Source: Reinekea forsetii
GTDB lineage: Bacteria; Pseudomonadota; Gammaproteobacteria; Pseudomonadales; Natronospirillaceae
Assembly (NCBI RefSeq): GCF_018860385.1
Contig: NZ_JAHKPH010000011.1
Location: 310,001-374,000 of the forward strand
Direction of reading: 5' to 3'
DNA: 64,000 nucleotides
Under the pieces are notes generated by a model, which did no database searches, was not told the origin of the DNA, and saw nothing but the letters and a program-made list of their open reading frames with translations. How positions within the stretch are numbered: the stretch's first letter is position 1; each line of letters starts with the position of its first letter. Position numbers and translations under genes: made by a program. Shown here piece by piece: positions 26,047 through 35,723 of the stretch.

Positions 26047-26106
26047 CGTCTTTTCACCCGCTTCAAACTTGAAGCTACAAACTTGCAGCTTAAAAAAGGC
26101 TTTACC

Positions 26107-27480
26107 TTGCCCACATCTTCATTAGACAACCGCATGAATATCCGCACCATCGTTTGGCCGATTTTTATCGAGCATTTGTTACGCATGAGTATGATGACGA
26201 TTGATGTCGTGATGTTAGCGCGGTTCTCAGAAGAGGCGGTGGCTGCGGTGGGGCTAACTGGGCACTTTGTCTTTTTTATGGTGATTGCCTATATGATCAT
26301 TTCTTCTGGCTGCGCCATTTTAATAGGGCAGAACCTTGGTGCAAAGAATCGGTCAGAAGCATTAGCTTTTTCACACGTCGGTTTTTTATTAGCGTTAATT
26401 ATGGCGGCGATCATTGGCCTAGGATTCTACTTCGGTGCAGAGCCTTTGTTGTTGCTGTATCGATTAGAGCCACAGGTCCATATTTTTGCTTTGCAATACT
26501 TAACGATTACCGGCGGTCTATCGGTTGGCTTATCGTTGAGTATCTACTTCTCAACCGTTTTACGCGCGCATGGCTTTAGTAAGTCACCCATGGCCATTCA
26601 ATTAATTTCCGGTGCGCTGAATGTGATCGGTAATTATATCGCTTTATTTGGATTCATGGGGTTACCCGTATTTGGTGTCGTTGGTGTTGCTATTTCAACA
26701 GTTTTTAGTCAGTTAGTTGGTGCGTTGCTGTGTTGGTGGATCGTTCGCCACCACAATATCGGGTTTTCTATTCGAAGCAGCTTTAAGCTTGATTTTGTGC
26801 GCTTTAAAGAAATATTAAGATTAGGCTTACCTAATGCGGGAGAAGGGCTTTCTTATAATTTAGCGCAGCTTGCCATCATGTTTATGGTGGCGGGGTTTGG
26901 CACGGCGGCTCTGGCTGCCGTAGCAATTGCTCAGAACTTATCAAGATTCGTATTTGTGTTTGCAATGTCATTGGGTAACGGCGCGCAAATTATGGCTTCT
27001 TATTTTGTGGGGCAGAGTCGCTTTGATGAGCTTAAAGCAAACGTACATCGGTACTGGCAAGTAGGGATTACTGTCTCAACCCTTTTGGTTGTTATGTTCA
27101 TTGCAGCGCGCGAACCTATCGCTGGTTATTTCACTGAAGACCCTGAAACCGTTAAGTTAATTGGAGTACTTTTAATAGCGGCTTTAGCATTAGAACCTGC
27201 CAGAGCATTAAATCTCATTGTTATTTCCGCATTAAAAGGCACTGGCGATGTTATGTTTCCTGTAAAAATGGGCATCCTAAGTATGTGGGGAGTGGGCGTG
27301 TTGTTCAGCTACCTTTTTGGTATTCACTGGGGGCTAGGCGTTCTCGGTGTTTGGCTCGGGGTGGCCATGGACGAATGGGCTCGAGGCATTATAATGATTG
27401 TTCGTTGGCAGTCGGAAAAGTGGCGTGCCTTTGTGCGGCTAAGCGTTGCGCCTCTTACAGAACAAGCTGAGGGTGATTAA
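26107..27480 (+). CDS. MATE family efflux transporter
   Basis: Twelve hydrophobic segments in two related bundles, the usual MATE layout; these antiporters export cationic drugs or metabolites using Na+ or H+. The first helix region (IRTIVWPIFIEHLLRMSMM) continues with DVVMLARFSEEAVAAVG, the family start. I use the TTG at 26107 because an AAGG lies about eight bases upstream and the promoter at 26038-26046 excludes earlier starts; the ATG at 26134 is an alternative and would also leave the first helix complete. Substrate unknown. Confidence 0.85.
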   Translation: MPTSSLDNRMNIRTIVWPIFIEHLLRMSMMTIDVVMLARFSEEAVAAVGLTGHFVFFMVIAYMIISSGCAILIGQNLGAKNRSEALAFSHVGFLLALIMAAIIGLGFYFGAEPLLLLYRLEPQVHIFALQYLTITGGLSVGLSLSIYFSTVLRAHGFSKSPMAIQLISGALNVIGNYIALFGFMGLPVFGVVGVAISTVFSQLVGALLCWWIVRHHNIGFSIRSSFKLDFVRFKEILRLGLPNAGEGLSYNLAQLAIMFMVAGFGTAALAAVAIAQNLSRFVFVFAMSLGNGAQIMASYFVGQSRFDELKANVHRYWQVGITVSTLLVVMFIAAREPIAGYFTEDPETVKLIGVLLIAALALEPARALNLIVISALKGTGDVMFPVKMGILSMWGVGVLFSYLFGIHWGLGVLGVWLGVAMDEWARGIIMIVRWQSEKWRAFVRLSVAPLTEQAEGD

Positions 27481-27537
27481 TTTGCCTGAAATCGTTTTCA
27501 AAGTTAAGCTATGGAATCATAAAACAAGGAGCATTTT

Positions 27538-28551
27538 ATGGCAGTGTTAGTGACAGGTGGCGCAGGTTATATCGGCAGCCATACCGTTTTAGAGCTATTA
27601 CAGGCCGGTCAATCGGTGGTTGTATTAGATAATTTTTCTAACAGTTCAGCCGAATCATTGAATCGTGTGAAAGACATCACAGGCAAGGCTGTGACGCTGA
27701 TAGAAGGTGATATTCGAGACAAGGCCGTGTTGGAGCGAGTATTTAAACAGTATGCTATTGAATCGGTTATTCATTTTGCCGGTTTAAAAGCCGTCGGCGA
27801 AAGCACAGAGATCCCTCTAGATTATTATGAAAACAATGTATGGGGCACCGTTAATTTACTGCAGGTGATGAAGCAGTTTAAGATTTTTAAATTTGTATTT
27901 AGCTCATCGGCCACGGTTTACGGTGATCCACACACAGTGCCAATTAAAGAAGATTTCCCATTAAGTGCGACAAACCCATACGGCCGTTCAAAGTTAATGG
28001 TCGAAGATATCTGTCGAGATTTAGCCGCTTCAGATTCGCAGTGGAAAATTGCGTTATTGCGTTACTTTAACCCCGTCGGCGCGCATGAAAGTGGCCGTAT
28101 TGGGGAAGACCCAAACGGTATACCAAATAATCTTTTGCCTTTTATTGCACAAGTCGCTATTGGCAAGCGCGAGCAACTCTCCGTTTTTGGAGATGATTAC
28201 AACACGCCAGATGGCACCGGAGTTCGCGATTATATACACGTGGTTGATCTTGCCAGTGGTCACTTAAAAGCTTTGGATCATTTAGATAAGCAAGAGGGTT
28301 GTGTCGCTTATAGTTTGGGAACTGGGCAAGGCTACAGCGTACTCGACATGGTTAAAGCATTTGAGCAAGCGTCACAAAAAGAAGTGCCTTTTAAAATTGT
28401 CGCTCGTCGCCTAGGCGATATTGCTTGCTGTTATGCCGATGCAAGCTTTGCAAAGGAAACACTAGGCTGGGAAGCTAGCCGAGGGCTAGAGCAAATGATG
28501 AAAGATTCATGGCGCTGGCAAAGTCAGAACCCAGATGGTTATAAAAAATAG
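27538..28551 (+). CDS. galE: UDP-glucose 4-epimerase
   Basis: Extended short-chain dehydrogenase of 337 residues that interconverts UDP-glucose and UDP-galactose (some also the N-acetyl forms). The NAD site is [12 protein letters not shown] (5-16); catalytic residues are S124 in FSSSATVYG and Y148/K152 in NPYGRSK. The GenD-type middle ([18 protein letters not shown]) is typical of GalE. AAGGAG precedes the ATG. It stands 57 bp after the MATE gene and converges with the nag operon; the shared sugar-nucleotide theme may be coincidental. Confidence 0.95.
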   Translation: MAVLVTGGAGYIGSHTVLELLQAGQSVVVLDNFSNSSAESLNRVKDITGKAVTLIEGDIRDKAVLERVFKQYAIESVIHFAGLKAVGESTEIPLDYYENNVWGTVNLLQVMKQFKIFKFVFSSSATVYGDPHTVPIKEDFPLSATNPYGRSKLMVEDICRDLAASDSQWKIALLRYFNPVGAHESGRIGEDPNGIPNNLLPFIAQVAIGKREQLSVFGDDYNTPDGTGVRDYIHVVDLASGHLKALDHLDKQEGCVAYSLGTGQGYSVLDMVKAFEQASQKEVPFKIVARRLGDIACCYADASFAKETLGWEASRGLEQMMKDSWRWQSQNPDGYKK

Positions 28552-28629
28552 TTACTAGTTAGGCGCTACGGGCTGCGAGTTCGAAAAACGAGTAGCTCTT
28601 CTTTTGACCTTACCCGAAGCAAGCGGCGC

Positions 28630-29421
28630 TTAACGCGCCGTTCTTTCTTTCAATCTCTCGTTCTCACGCTCAATGTGTTGGTAAAAAGCAATATCTTGTA
28701 ATTCATGCGCGGCTTGTTCATCAATAACAATGGTGGCATTTGGGTGTAATTGTAAAACAGAAGCAGGGCATCGAGCGGCGAGCGGCCCTTCAACGGCATT
28801 CTTAATGGCTTCGGCTTTATCATGCCCGGTTGCCAGTAGTAATACTTCCCTTGCTTCTGAAATGGTACCAATGCCCATCGTGATCGCTAAGTGGGGTTGA
28901 AACTCGCCGTTCTTAAAAAAACGTTTATTCGCGTTTATGGTATCTTCGGTTAATGTTTTTACACGAGTGCGACTGGTTAAACTGGAACTGGGTTCATTAA
29001 AACCAATATGGCCGTTTCTACCAATACCCAGCAACTGAAGGTCAACGCCACCTTTGCTTTTTAACGTTTGTTCAAACTCTAAACAAGCGTGTTCAGGGTT
29101 ACTGGTGTTGCCATTGGGAACAAAGGTATTTCTCTTATCTATATCAATGTGATCAAATAAATGTTCATTCATAAAATAGCGGTAACTTTGCGGGTGTAAA
29201 CCGTCTAAGCCTAAGTATTCATCTAAGTTAAATGTAGAAACCTTGCTAAATGAAAGTTGCTGAGATTTATATTGCTCTATGAGTCGTTGATACAATTTTA
29301 TGGGCGTACTGCCGGTAGCTAACCCTAAGTTACATTGAGGGTTAGAATTAACGAGCGATGCAATTTTGTCTGCCCCAAAGTTAGCTACCGCTTGTGCGTC
29401 TTCTAAAATAACTACTCTCAT
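28630..29421 (-). CDS. nagB: Glucosamine-6-phosphate deaminase
   Basis: Converts glucosamine-6-phosphate to fructose-6-phosphate and ammonia, the last step of GlcNAc use. 263 residues (E. coli 266). Motifs: [10 protein letters not shown] for the phosphate, FNLDEYLG with D67, and [11 protein letters not shown] with H138 and E143. An asparagine (N136) stands where E. coli has D141, as in Bacillus-type NagB. It is last in the operon nagK-gntR-nagA-nagB, 14 bp after nagA. A small palindrome (CGGCGC/GCGCCG) covers its stop codon. Confidence 0.96.
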   Translation of the reverse strand: MRVVILEDAQAVANFGADKIASLVNSNPQCNLGLATGSTPIKLYQRLIEQYKSQQLSFSKVSTFNLDEYLGLDGLHPQSYRYFMNEHLFDHIDIDKRNTFVPNGNTSNPEHACLEFEQTLKSKGGVDLQLLGIGRNGHIGFNEPSSSLTSRTRVKTLTEDTINANKRFFKNGEFQPHLAITMGIGTISEAREVLLLATGHDKAEAIKNAVEGPLAARCPASVLQLHPNATIVIDEQAAHELQDIAFYQHIERENERLKERTAR

Positions 29422-29435
29422 AAGTTATGGTGTCT

Positions 29436-30569
29436 CTATATTTTTTGGCCGGCGCGCCAAACGCCAGCGCAGTTCCAGTCATTATCTAACCAACAAATAT
29501 CGCTGGTAAATCCGGGTTTAAAAGTGCCATACCGATTGTTCAATTTCATGAATGTGGCTGGTACTCGGCTGGCCATTGCGAGTGCTTGTTCAGCAGGAAG
29601 TTGTAACGTATTGATGCAATACTTCACTGCGTCTAATAATGAAATAGCGCTGCCAGCGAGATTACCTTTTGAGTTAACTAATCGGCCATCTCGTTCCTCT
29701 ATCATTTCGCCATACAATTCAAAAGTTTTTTTATCGGTACCTACATTCGCCATAGAGTCGCTGACTAAGAAAATACGTTCATAGCCTTTTGATTTGATCG
29801 CCGCTAACATAGAGGCCGGGTGTGCATGAATTCCATCGGCGATGAGCCCTGCCCATGTTTGCGAAAGTGATAATGCTGCTCCAACAACTCCGGGTTCTCG
29901 TCCTTGCAGCTGGCTCATAGCATTAAACAAATGTGTAAAGCCGCAAAGACCATGCTTGTGGGCCTCTTCTACTTGACTGTAGGTGGCGTTGGTATGACCC
30001 GCGCAAACACGTATGCCTAACTCATCAATTCGTTGAATATCTTTGTTGTCTATTTTTTCAGGAGCCAGAGTTAAAATGGACGGTAGCGCTGCGAGCTGCT
30101 CTATCCACGACCAGTCCGATTCAGCAAGCACTCTAAGATTTTCTGATTGATGCACTCCGGCTTTATCTTCGTTAAAAAATGGACCTTCAACATGAACGCC
30201 GATAATTCCTGAATGTTGTTTATCGCAATGTTTAGCCGCTTCAATCGCGTTAAGCGCTACCTTAGGTTTGTCACTAATAACCGTCGGTAAAATACGAGTG
30301 ACACCAAACTTAGCATGACCTGCCGCCATCGAATTTAATGTTTCAACCGTTGGTGCATTGTTAAGTAACACACCACCGCCACCATTAACTTGCAAATCAA
30401 TAAAGCCAGGAGCAATTGTGCCTCCGTCTAAATGAATCGACTTATAGTCTTCAGGGATTTTCGTTTCTGGAACGATCGAAACAATGCAATCACCCTGTGT
30501 CAGAAGTGCACATTTTTGGTGTGTGATGTAGCCATCAAAAATAGCCGCGCCGCTTAATGCAAACTTCAT
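29436..30569 (-). CDS. nagA: N-acetylglucosamine-6-phosphate deacetylase
   Basis: Amidohydrolase-fold enzyme of 377 residues that removes acetate from GlcNAc-6-phosphate. Visible: PGFIDLQVNGGGG, the metal glutamate in GVHVEGPFF, histidines in CAGHTNATYSQV and GFTHLFNAM, and the catalytic aspartate in FLVSDSMA. It sits between the regulator and nagB in one transcript. The first metal site of the HxH kind is replaced by LQVNG, which is normal for Gram-negative NagA. Confidence 0.96.
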   Translation of the reverse strand: MKFALSGAAIFDGYITHQKCALLTQGDCIVSIVPETKIPEDYKSIHLDGGTIAPGFIDLQVNGGGGVLLNNAPTVETLNSMAAGHAKFGVTRILPTVISDKPKVALNAIEAAKHCDKQHSGIIGVHVEGPFFNEDKAGVHQSENLRVLAESDWSWIEQLAALPSILTLAPEKIDNKDIQRIDELGIRVCAGHTNATYSQVEEAHKHGLCGFTHLFNAMSQLQGREPGVVGAALSLSQTWAGLIADGIHAHPASMLAAIKSKGYERIFLVSDSMANVGTDKKTFELYGEMIEERDGRLVNSKGNLAGSAISLLDAVKYCINTLQLPAEQALAMASRVPATFMKLNNRYGTFKPGFTSDICWLDNDWNCAGVWRAGQKI

Positions 30570-30592
30570 TCACTCAGTCCTATTGAAAGCCA

Positions 30593-31363
30593 TTAGTCAA
30601 ATTTAAGTTCAGTAACAAAATCGTAAATGTCACCTCGATACCACGAACGTGTAAATTCGATGGGCGAGTCATTTAATGCAAAGCCTTGACGCTCGATATA
30701 AAGTACCGCGTCGTTAGGTGCAATGCTTAAAGATTCGGCAACGCTTTTGTCGGCATTAATGGCCGTCATTGTTTGAAGCGCTCTTACCGGCCGTGCCTTT
30801 TTTGTATCAAGGTACTCATAGAGTGAGTCGCCCACTTCATTTGCGTCGCTAATAATGTACGCTGGCACACTGGCAATTTCATAGGCTATGGCGGTATCGC
30901 TGGCGTAACGAACTCGAGTGAAGCGGCTAACCATACTGCCGGGCGATAAATTTAATGCTTTTGCCTCTTTTGGCGAAGCTTGAAGAGTAGCTCGCGCAAC
31001 CCAACTCGACGTGGGAGTCATCCCGCGAGCCTGCATATCTTCAGTAAAGCTGTTAAGAACCGCTAAACTCTTATGAATATTTCGCTTAACTCCGCGGGTT
31101 ACCATGGTGCCGGCACCTTGCCGTTGCACTAGCAAGCCTTCTTTTACTAAGCTTTCGACGGCTTTTCTCAATGTAACTCGTGACACACCTAATAGCTCGG
31201 CCAAGTCTCTTTGAGGCAGTAAGAAATCTCCATCTTCAAGCATGCCCTCATGTATAGCCTGACTTAATGAACGTGCTAATTGAGTATAAAGTGATCCTGG
31301 TTGTGCTGGGTCGGGTCTGATGAAATCGAGCAGTTCTTGGCTGCTCTTTGCATTAATGCTCAC
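30593..31363 (-). CDS. GntR/HutC-type regulator of GlcNAc use
   Basis: 256 residues: N-terminal winged helix (about 15-85, with LPQRDLAELLGVSRVTLRKA) and a C-terminal UTRA effector domain (about 105-250) ending RSWYRGDIYDF. This HutC-type layout is shared by NagR/DasR/NagQ proteins, which sense glucosamine- or GlcNAc-6-phosphate. The start is GTG at 31363, inside the end of the kinase gene (11-bp overlap). It likely binds the TGGT-repeat sites at 32312-32329 and 34315-34332. Confidence 0.9.
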   Translation of the reverse strand: MSINAKSSQELLDFIRPDPAQPGSLYTQLARSLSQAIHEGMLEDGDFLLPQRDLAELLGVSRVTLRKAVESLVKEGLLVQRQGAGTMVTRGVKRNIHKSLAVLNSFTEDMQARGMTPTSSWVARATLQASPKEAKALNLSPGSMVSRFTRVRYASDTAIAYEIASVPAYIISDANEVGDSLYEYLDTKKARPVRALQTMTAINADKSVAESLSIAPNDAVLYIERQGFALNDSPIEFTRSWYRGDIYDFVTELKFD

Positions 31364-32234
31364 GTTGAATCCTTTGTTGTGCCAAAAGCAAAGCGCCGTT
31401 TAACGCATCGCCTTTTGGTGCATGAATCTGATCTTGAATAGTTTTTGGTAGTAAGGCTTTCACCCAATTGGCGAGGCCACCCATTAAACTTAACGGTAAT
31501 TCATCGCTGATTAAAGCGGTAATTTGCTCGGTTAAAATAATCTTTTGATCTTCGATGATTAAGGCGGCAAATTCATCACCCAGTGCAAATGCTTCTGTAA
31601 CATAAGGCGCAAATTTCCCATAATCACCTGAGCTTGCGTGCTGCGACCAAGCGACTAACTCGTCTATACCGCCAGGAAATTGTTGCCAAACTTTTTCAGT
31701 CAGGGGGGTGCTGTGAATAAGTCGGTCATGCCGTTTGATCGCTTGTTTAATGGCTTGCATACCAAGCCAAGCGCCGCCGCCCTCATCATTTAAAGGGAAG
31801 CCCCAGCCGCCAAGCTTTTGCCATTCACCTCTGCGATTCGCGATGCCTACTGTGCCAGTACCAACAATATAAATGGCTCCGCTGTTGAGTTGATGAGCGC
31901 CTAAACATGCCGTTTGGGCATCGGTTAGAATGTCCAAATGCCCAATGCCATGAACCTGTGCTTTAAAGCTTTCAACGGCACTTTTTACTTCCGCGCCTGC
32001 TAATCCAGCCACAATATAAGAGCTCTTAATAATATCTTGGGGTAACCTTGCTTGCTCTAATGCCAGCTCAATGCTGTGAGAGACTGACTGCCAAGCTAAG
32101 GAATCGTTCTGGAAAATGTTCGCGCTTCCCGAAACAGCTTCACCTAAAGTCTGGCCAGATAAATCTGCAATACGCGCTCGGCAATGCGAGCCTCCGCCAT
32201 CTATTCCGATGATATGTGAAAAGGTTGCACTCAT
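31353..32234 (-). CDS. N-acetylglucosamine/glucosamine kinase, BadF/BcrA ATPase fold
   Basis: Sugar kinase of the ASKHA superfamily, 293 residues. The phosphate-1 motif IGIDGGGSHCRARIAD, AGLAGAE, the phosphate-2 motif VGTGTVGIA and the adenosine region are visible, with WGFPLNDEGGGAWLG typical of eukaryote-like GlcNAc kinases. It would phosphorylate free GlcNAc released in the cytoplasm by the adjacent hexosaminidase. I start at 32234, after GGAAG; an upstream frame to 32345 would cross the divergent promoter. First gene of the nag operon. Confidence 0.9.
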   Translation of the reverse strand: MSATFSHIIGIDGGGSHCRARIADLSGQTLGEAVSGSANIFQNDSLAWQSVSHSIELALEQARLPQDIIKSSYIVAGLAGAEVKSAVESFKAQVHGIGHLDILTDAQTACLGAHQLNSGAIYIVGTGTVGIANRRGEWQKLGGWGFPLNDEGGGAWLGMQAIKQAIKRHDRLIHSTPLTEKVWQQFPGGIDELVAWSQHASSGDYGKFAPYVTEAFALGDEFAALIIEDQKIILTEQITALISDELPLSLMGGLANWVKALLPKTIQDQIHAPKGDALNGALLLAQQRIQREH

Positions 32235-32295
32235 TAATGGCTTCCGTTTTATGCTGCATATTGTGGTTGTTTTTATGCGGGCTAAGAATATAACC

Positions 32296-32325
32296 TTTAC
32301 AGCAAGAAAACAATACCAATATAAT
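32296..32325 (+). promoter_or_regulatory. Promoter of the hexosaminidase gene
   Basis: TTTACA at 32296-32301, an 18-bp spacer, and a consensus TATAAT at 32320-32325. Transcription would begin near 32332, about 26 bp before the ATG. The candidate regulator site covers the -10 box. Confidence 0.65.
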
Positions 32326-32329
32326 ACCT
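32312..32329 (-). promoter_or_regulatory. Candidate GntR operator, nagK/hexosaminidase promoters
   Basis: Read on the minus strand it is AGGTATTATATTGGTATT, with GGTATT and TGGTATT spaced 11 bp apart. The same 14-base core GGTATTATATTGGT occurs before the ABC binding-protein gene. It overlaps the -10 box of the hexosaminidase promoter and lies between the divergent genes. Confidence 0.7.
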
Positions 32330-32357
32330 TTTTAAAATAAGCCACTGGGCCATCTTT

Positions 32358-34220
32358 ATGCAGACCAATGCAGAAATTACGCTGTTGAATGACGGCGAAT
32401 ATTTCGACCTAATTATTCACATCCCAAAGCAGCCAAATATTCAGGAAGTCTATGATCATATTTGCTTTTCGTTTGTAAGCCCTTTTACGGATGATCAGCT
32501 TAACGGCGGCACGCTGGTAGAACGCCAGGGAGACTGGCATCGAATTCTACTTGATGAGCCATTAAGACCTGAGCATGACATTAGGTTAACGGTTCGTTCA
32601 AAAGGGAGCTTAACGAAGGCTTCGGATTACCCTGAAGGAGTTTACTTAGAGAATAATGTATCCCGCTTAAAAGTGAGTACCAATGCGAAGATCACTCGTA
32701 ATACAGAATCCAATTATTGGCTAAAATCAAAAACAGCCGCATTTATCCCTCAATGTGATGTCGTTGAGCACGAAAGCACGGTAACCAAACCTAAAGCTAT
32801 CCATTTCCAAGGAGAAATATGGTCAATCGATTGGTTTGAGCGAATGACCGGTAAGCTAGGGTTTCGCTTTGAGAGCAAAACCGATCAAGCGTGGTTGCTC
32901 AGTGCACAGTGTGATGGTTCGCTTGATGTCTTGTTTAAACTTGAAATATCTCAAGATGGTGGGCGCTTAATTTACCGAGATAAGGCTGGCTTTTATCAAG
33001 GCCAGGCCTTTATATTGCAGTACTTGCTTCAATTAATTAAAAATGAAGAAATGTTCGCGCTTACATTGCAAGGAGGAGCGTACTTTTCATATAGAGGCAT
33101 ACACATTGATGTAGTGCGGCACTTTTTCAGTGCTGCCACATTACAGGAATGGCTCGACGTTTTTGCACTGTTCCACTACAACCAATTTCATTGGCACCTA
33201 ACCGATGATGATGGCTGGCGTGTGCCGAGTGATGCGTTTCCAGAATTAGAACAAAAAGGCTCTGTCCGAGGACCAGGTTTAACGTTGCCGCCACAGATGG
33301 GGACTGGTTGTGAGCTTTATCAAGGTATTTACTCAAAAGATCAAATAAAACACGTTGTTCGGCACGCTTCTGAGTTAGGCATAAATGTGGTGCCTGAAAT
33401 GGATTTACCCGGCCATGCCCGCGCACTTTTAAAAGCATTGCCTGAGCTACAAGAAAAAGAGGATCAATCGCTCTACCAAAGTGTTCAATTCTTTGATGAT
33501 AATGTTATTAACCCCGCTTATGGCGACACAATTAACATCGTTAAGACTTTGCTGTCGGAATGGTGTGAGCTTTTTCCAGGACGATTATTTCATATAGGCT
33601 CCGATGAAATACCGGCAGGCGTTTGGCAACGATCACCTTCCGCTTTGCAGTGGGCCGCTGAAACCAATCAACCGATAGAAAACTTGCAAGGCGTGCTGCT
33701 GAATGCTGTTGAGCAGCATTTATCGACCTTCGGAAAAACCATGGCCGGTTGGGAAGAAGTGGTAGAAGGGGAGGGAACTTCGTCCAACACCTGGGTTTAT
33801 TCTTGGCAAGGTGTAGATGCCGGAATAAAGGCTGCGAAGCTGGGTCATTCTATTGTGATGACGCCCGCCCAGCATTGCTACCTAGATTTGGCCGTTACCA
33901 CCAAGCACGATGACCCAGGATACTATTGGGCCGGCACTGTGGACTTGGCTGCAACTTATAATTACGACCCATACAAAGGCGTTCCCATAGAATACCAAGG
34001 GAATATTAAGGGGGTTCAAATGTGCTTATGGAGTGAATTGATTCATAACAAGACCGATGCAGAGTACATGATGTTTCCTCGTCTTTTAGCGGGATCAGAA
34101 TTGGGCTTTAATAACAATACCAAAGGCGATTTTAGTGCCTTTTATGGACGAGTTCAGCGTTGGATGCCGCTTTTATCAGCATTGGGCTTTTCGGTAAGAG
34201 CGGAAAAAGATTCGTGGTAA
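32358..34220 (+). CDS. Beta-N-acetylhexosaminidase, GH20, cytoplasmic
   Basis: 620 residues without signal peptide or lipobox, so probably cytoplasmic. An N-terminal beta domain (about 1-240) precedes the GH20 barrel: YRGIHIDVVRHF, HWHLTDDDGWR, EMDLPGHARA and FHIGSDEIPAGVW with the catalytic pair D416-E417. It would cleave terminal GlcNAc from chito-oligosaccharides brought in by the neighbouring ABC importer. It is divergent from the nagK operon and shares its operator. Many GH20 chitobiases are exported, so this location is noteworthy. Confidence 0.92.
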   Translation: MQTNAEITLLNDGEYFDLIIHIPKQPNIQEVYDHICFSFVSPFTDDQLNGGTLVERQGDWHRILLDEPLRPEHDIRLTVRSKGSLTKASDYPEGVYLENNVSRLKVSTNAKITRNTESNYWLKSKTAAFIPQCDVVEHESTVTKPKAIHFQGEIWSIDWFERMTGKLGFRFESKTDQAWLLSAQCDGSLDVLFKLEISQDGGRLIYRDKAGFYQGQAFILQYLLQLIKNEEMFALTLQGGAYFSYRGIHIDVVRHFFSAATLQEWLDVFALFHYNQFHWHLTDDDGWRVPSDAFPELEQKGSVRGPGLTLPPQMGTGCELYQGIYSKDQIKHVVRHASELGINVVPEMDLPGHARALLKALPELQEKEDQSLYQSVQFFDDNVINPAYGDTINIVKTLLSEWCELFPGRLFHIGSDEIPAGVWQRSPSALQWAAETNQPIENLQGVLLNAVEQHLSTFGKTMAGWEEVVEGEGTSSNTWVYSWQGVDAGIKAAKLGHSIVMTPAQHCYLDLAVTTKHDDPGYYWAGTVDLAATYNYDPYKGVPIEYQGNIKGVQMCLWSELIHNKTDAEYMMFPRLLAGSELGFNNNTKGDFSAFYGRVQRWMPLLSALGFSVRAEKDSW

Positions 34221-34298
34221 TCATAAAAATTAGTCCTTTTAAATCAATGACTTAAGCTTATAGCGAGTTTTTTTTAGACAAAACGAGTGTATTTTATG

Positions 34299-34332
34299 TT
34301 GCCTGATTTTTATATTGGTATTATATTGGTCT
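34299..34332 (+). promoter_or_regulatory. Promoter and GntR operator of the ABC importer
   Basis: TTGCCT at 34299-34304, a 17-bp spacer and TATATT at 34322-34327. The operator candidate TTGGTATTATATTGGTCT (34315-34332) covers the -10 and carries two TGGT half-sites 11 bp apart, like the site at 32312-32329. Occupation by the regulator should block RNA polymerase. Confidence 0.7.
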
Positions 34333-34369
34333 CATAAATACCCAGAACAACAACAAACGAGGCAAAACA

Positions 34370-35629
34370 ATGAAACGACTAAAAACAGGTATGGCCATTG
34401 CGGTCGCCGCTGCAACCATAGCGACGTCTAATCTCGCATTCGCGGATGACACCGTATTGCAGCTGTACACTTGGCGCGAACAAGACCAGGCTCTATTCGA
34501 TTACATCAATGAAAACGATCTAATTCCTGGTGTTGAAATTAAGACCAATGTTTACAACGGCGCAGGTGAGCATGAGACTAAACTCCGTATCGATTTCCAA
34601 ACCAATCGTCCTGATCTATATCACGCAAAAGCAGGCACAGCATGGATTCAACCTTGGATAGATGCAGGCGTAGCCGCACCAGTGACAGATTTAGGCATAA
34701 ACTTAGAAAACTTTGGTGATGCAGCCTTGTTTGGGGCAACGGCAGCCGACGGTAAAATTTACGGCGTACCTTTTGTGATGCAAATGCAGTCAATTTTGTA
34801 CAATAAAGCGGTAGTTAAAAAAGAGCCTAAAAACTTAGAAGAATTAGAAGCGTTGTTTGCTGATCTTAAATCTCAAGGTATCGTGCCGTTGCATGTGGAT
34901 GGTCGTGATGCTTGGTATTTGAATCAAGTTTTGCACGAAACTATTTTGGCCGGTATGACCAGTGATGAATGGTCTCAAAAGGTGGTTGTTGGTGAGGCTT
35001 GCTTTACGGATGATGTCTATGTCGATGCCATGGAGCGCTTTAAATCGTGGCAAGATAAGGGCTATTTAAACCCAACGCCTTTGGCAGATGATTACGGTGC
35101 TATGAGAACCGGTGTGGCATTAGGAACGTCGGCAATGATGGTCGATGGTATTTGGTCAGCAACGCCAGCGTCACCTATGTACGAAATAGATCCTTCACTT
35201 GAGCTTGGTTATATGGCAATTCCAGGTGCCAGTAATAAAGTGTATGGCTTTGTTGATGGACACATTGCGTATAACCCAAATAGCGAGAAAAAAGCGGCGA
35301 TTAAAAAAGTACTTGAGTTCTATACCACCAAAGAATTCTCGCAATTATTTGCTGATACAGTAGAAGCGATCCCAGCCTCGACTCATAAAATAAAAGTCGA
35401 AGTTGATCGTGTGAACCAAGCCGCGAAGTTAATTGGTACAAATGCTTTACCTGGTTTGCCATTTTTTACGCCAGCACTAAATGGCGGCGAGCCAACCTAC
35501 CAAGCCTTAACGGCAGCAGGCTTGCAGGAGTTGCTGGCAGGAAAGTCTACCGCTAAAGAAATGGCTGAGAAAATTCAGAAAACTCTGAACAGCCAAGGTT
35601 ACATTGGCGCTGCTAACTGCGCATTGTAA
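34370..35629 (+). CDS. ABC transporter sugar-binding protein
   Basis: Family 1 extracellular solute-binding protein, 419 residues, with a clear signal peptide cleaved after SNLAFA (A25). The mature part has the two-lobed pattern of the maltose/oligosaccharide group, including IYGVPFVMQMQSILYNKAV. Context in a GlcNAc locus under a shared operator points to GlcNAc or chito-oligosaccharides as ligand. A terminator between it and the permeases would make it more abundant than them. Confidence 0.88.
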   Translation: MKRLKTGMAIAVAAATIATSNLAFADDTVLQLYTWREQDQALFDYINENDLIPGVEIKTNVYNGAGEHETKLRIDFQTNRPDLYHAKAGTAWIQPWIDAGVAAPVTDLGINLENFGDAALFGATAADGKIYGVPFVMQMQSILYNKAVVKKEPKNLEELEALFADLKSQGIVPLHVDGRDAWYLNQVLHETILAGMTSDEWSQKVVVGEACFTDDVYVDAMERFKSWQDKGYLNPTPLADDYGAMRTGVALGTSAMMVDGIWSATPASPMYEIDPSLELGYMAIPGASNKVYGFVDGHIAYNPNSEKKAAIKKVLEFYTTKEFSQLFADTVEAIPASTHKIKVEVDRVNQAAKLIGTNALPGLPFFTPALNGGEPTYQALTAAGLQELLAGKSTAKEMAEKIQKTLNSQGYIGAANCAL

Positions 35630-35638
35630 GAATGTTTA

Positions 35639-35669
35639 GGGCTGCAAGCTCATCTTGCAGCCCTTTTTT
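35639..35669 (+). terminator. Intra-operon terminator after the binding-protein gene
   Basis: A perfect 10-bp stem GGGCTGCAAG/CTTGCAGCCC with loop CTCAT, then six T. Partial read-through would feed the two permease genes at a lower level, as in many ABC operons. Confidence 0.9.
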
Positions 35670-35723
35670 ACGCTAAACTGTATTTTAGTTATACCCTCCT
35701 TTCGCGTTAAAGAAGTACCTAAG

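Noticed and set aside
25993..26106. An earlier start for the MATE transporter at 25993
   Set aside because: The extended -10 box at 26038-26046 lies inside that stretch, and the added residues show no membrane or family pattern.
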